64,000 bases of DNA from assembly GCF_045055655.1 (NCBI RefSeq), contig NZ_JBANFI010000002.1, positions 1-64,000 of the forward strand, given 5' to 3'. The first letter of the stretch is position 1; each line of letters begins with the position of its first letter. Under the pieces are notes generated by a model that was not told the DNA's origin, did not search any database, and saw only the letters and a program-made list of their open reading frames with translations. Both the position numbers and the translations under genes were made by a program. Positions 62,976-64,000 of this stretch are shown piece after piece. The DNA is from Marinospirillum alkalitolerans. GTDB taxonomy: Bacteria > Pseudomonadota > Gammaproteobacteria > Pseudomonadales > Halomonadaceae.

Positions 62976-64000
62976 TTAAAAGAGTTTTTCAAAACTCAGC
63001 CCTAGGCTGAAATAGCGCGGAATGCGCCAACGATCAAATTCAAAGGTTTGATAGCTGGTTGCCAGATCGAGCTGAAAATTAGCCGCAAAATCAATTCCAA
63101 GATGCAGCGTATCTAACCGGCTCCCCACCTGATTACGACGCCAACCCAGACGCACGCCCGGTACCCAGGCTTGTTGCGTTTGCCAGCTCATTGCCAAGCC
63201 GTAAGAGCGCTCAGACCAGCCTACCAGATTATCAGCCGCATCCAGACTGTAATGTCCTCTCAGAACCCAGTCAGGCTCAAAGGCAAAGAAGGTGACCTCC
63301 AACACAGCATGGCGATCCAAGCGATACGCCTGACGATCCATCAGTCGGTCTAAGCGAGTCAGATAATCGACTGCTTCTTTATCCTGCTCGTCTGTAAAAC
63401 TCGAAAGGCGTGGATAGCGTGCTGTCGGCTGATTCACATTAAACAGCGTGACGCCCACCTGCCAAGGATAATCCTGCCACAGTAAACCCAGATCAACACC
63501 CAAGAGCCATTGTTGCTCTTGCTGTGCACGCAGCTCACCGGTCACTCGATCCACAACCTGCTCCGCGCCCTGTGACAAGGCCACGCCATTTAAAGAGACG
63601 AGATTGGGCGATAAGCGTAGCGCATAGCTGTTCACACGCAGCCCTAAATCCAGTTGCCCCCAGGACTGAGGCCAATCAAACCAGGCAGAAGCATCCACCG
63701 AGACACCCGCATAAAGGTGCAAAAGCTCAGCCACTTGCGTGGTGATGGATGAATGGGTCACCAGTAGCGCTTCTGGATCAAAATCCAGCTCACCACGTAA
63801 GGCCGCCATAAAAAGTGGATCAGAAGGATCACTTAAACGACGTGTCAGCTGTTCCAGCTGTAACACCTCATTCGGCGTTAAGAGCGGTGCCTCTCCCTCA
63901 GGAGCCTGAGCCAACAACGCCAGTGTCTGCTGTAAAAAACCTGCCTCTGCTGACCAAGCGCCTGTCGAGGGGTCGACTAGGCTAAGAGGATCATTGGCAT
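62976..64000 (-). CDS. TraF_2-like outer-membrane/conjugal transfer-type protein (partial)
   Basis: The frame is open to the window edge, so the N-terminus lies beyond 64000; the visible part is 341 codons. Residues include SLVDPSTGAWSAEAGFLQQ near the edge, and the C-terminal half alternates polar and hydrophobic residues as in a beta barrel, ending in LSFEKLF with a terminal Phe. The pattern resembles TraF_2 (plasmid-type conjugal transfer TraF) and other barrel-like proteins, but with no adjacent transfer genes the TraF label only indicates similarity. It reads toward sbcD 71 bp away. Confidence 0.55.
   Translation of the reverse strand, partial: ANDPLSLVDPSTGAWSAEAGFLQQTLALLAQAPEGEAPLLTPNEVLQLEQLTRRLSDPSDPLFMAALRGELDFDPEALLVTHSSITTQVAELLHLYAGVSVDASAWFDWPQSWGQLDLGLRVNSYALRLSPNLVSLNGVALSQGAEQVVDRVTGELRAQQEQQWLLGVDLGLLWQDYPWQVGVTLFNVNQPTARYPRLSSFTDEQDKEAVDYLTRLDRLMDRQAYRLDRHAVLEVTFFAFEPDWVLRGHYSLDAADNLVGWSERSYGLAMSWQTQQAWVPGVRLGWRRNQVGSRLDTLHLGIDFAANFQLDLATSYQTFEFDRWRIPRYFSLGLSFEKLF

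Overview
The window looks like a chromosomal segment of a gammaproteobacterium, most likely an Oceanospirillales-type marine or halophilic organism. Supporting traits are MinCDE, exonuclease I, SbcCD, class III ribonucleotide reductase, the O2-independent ubiquinone proteins UbiT/U/V, a PhaB-type reductase, a tripartite tricarboxylate transporter and many Gln-rich proteins. The taxonomic call is an inference from gene content; there is no rRNA or other marker in the window to fix it.

Layout. 1-5.2 kb: a membrane diguanylate cyclase, an SRAP-like protein that has lost the family's catalytic residues, and a lipoprotein M16 protease, ended by a strong bidirectional terminator. 5.2-11.1 kb (minus): a divergent thiamine-diphosphate phosphoketolase-like enzyme, then minC, minD and minE, then sbcB. 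11.4-15.2 kb: a DUF349 protein, phaB and an initiator tRNA with a textbook promoter and terminator. 15.3-27.8 kb (minus): a compact defence operon running hsdM, a DUF1016/YhcG-type nuclease, hsdS, a PHP-plus-SMC-like ATPase (TrlF type), an AlbA_2/HATPase protein, hsdR and a YgjP-type metallopeptidase, with most junctions overlapping. 28.4-37.8 kb (plus): a siderophore-iron uptake locus (DUF3649, PepSY, DUF3325, binding protein, two FecCD permeases, ATPase, AraC regulator, TonB-dependent receptor). 37.8-42.1 kb: a metal permease divergent from a MerR regulator with a recognisable MerR-type promoter, a SelW-like protein, a lipoprotein, and a DMT exporter divergent from a LysR regulator. 42.2-46.5 kb: a BCCT transporter with a homocysteine S-methyltransferase, then aspartase. 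46.6-51.8 kb: an anaerobic module, ubiUV, ubiT and nrdD-(glycyl radical peptide)-nrdG. 51.9-57.3 kb: a DcuS/CitA-type two-component system convergent with tctCBA. 57.6-64 kb: sbcCD, a small unknown gene and a TraF-like protein truncated by the window edge.

The most unusual items are four. (1) The anaerobic ribonucleotide reductase is split: the main NrdD ends right after its zinc motif, and the glycyl-radical loop is a separate 62-residue gene with its own Shine-Dalgarno and ATG, translationally coupled to nrdG. Upstream sit an FNR-type site and two NrdR-type boxes 32 bp apart. (2) The type I restriction operon carries four accessory genes. (3) The SRAP homologue appears to be a pseudoenzyme. 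(4) The phosphoketolase-like gene reads directly into minC.
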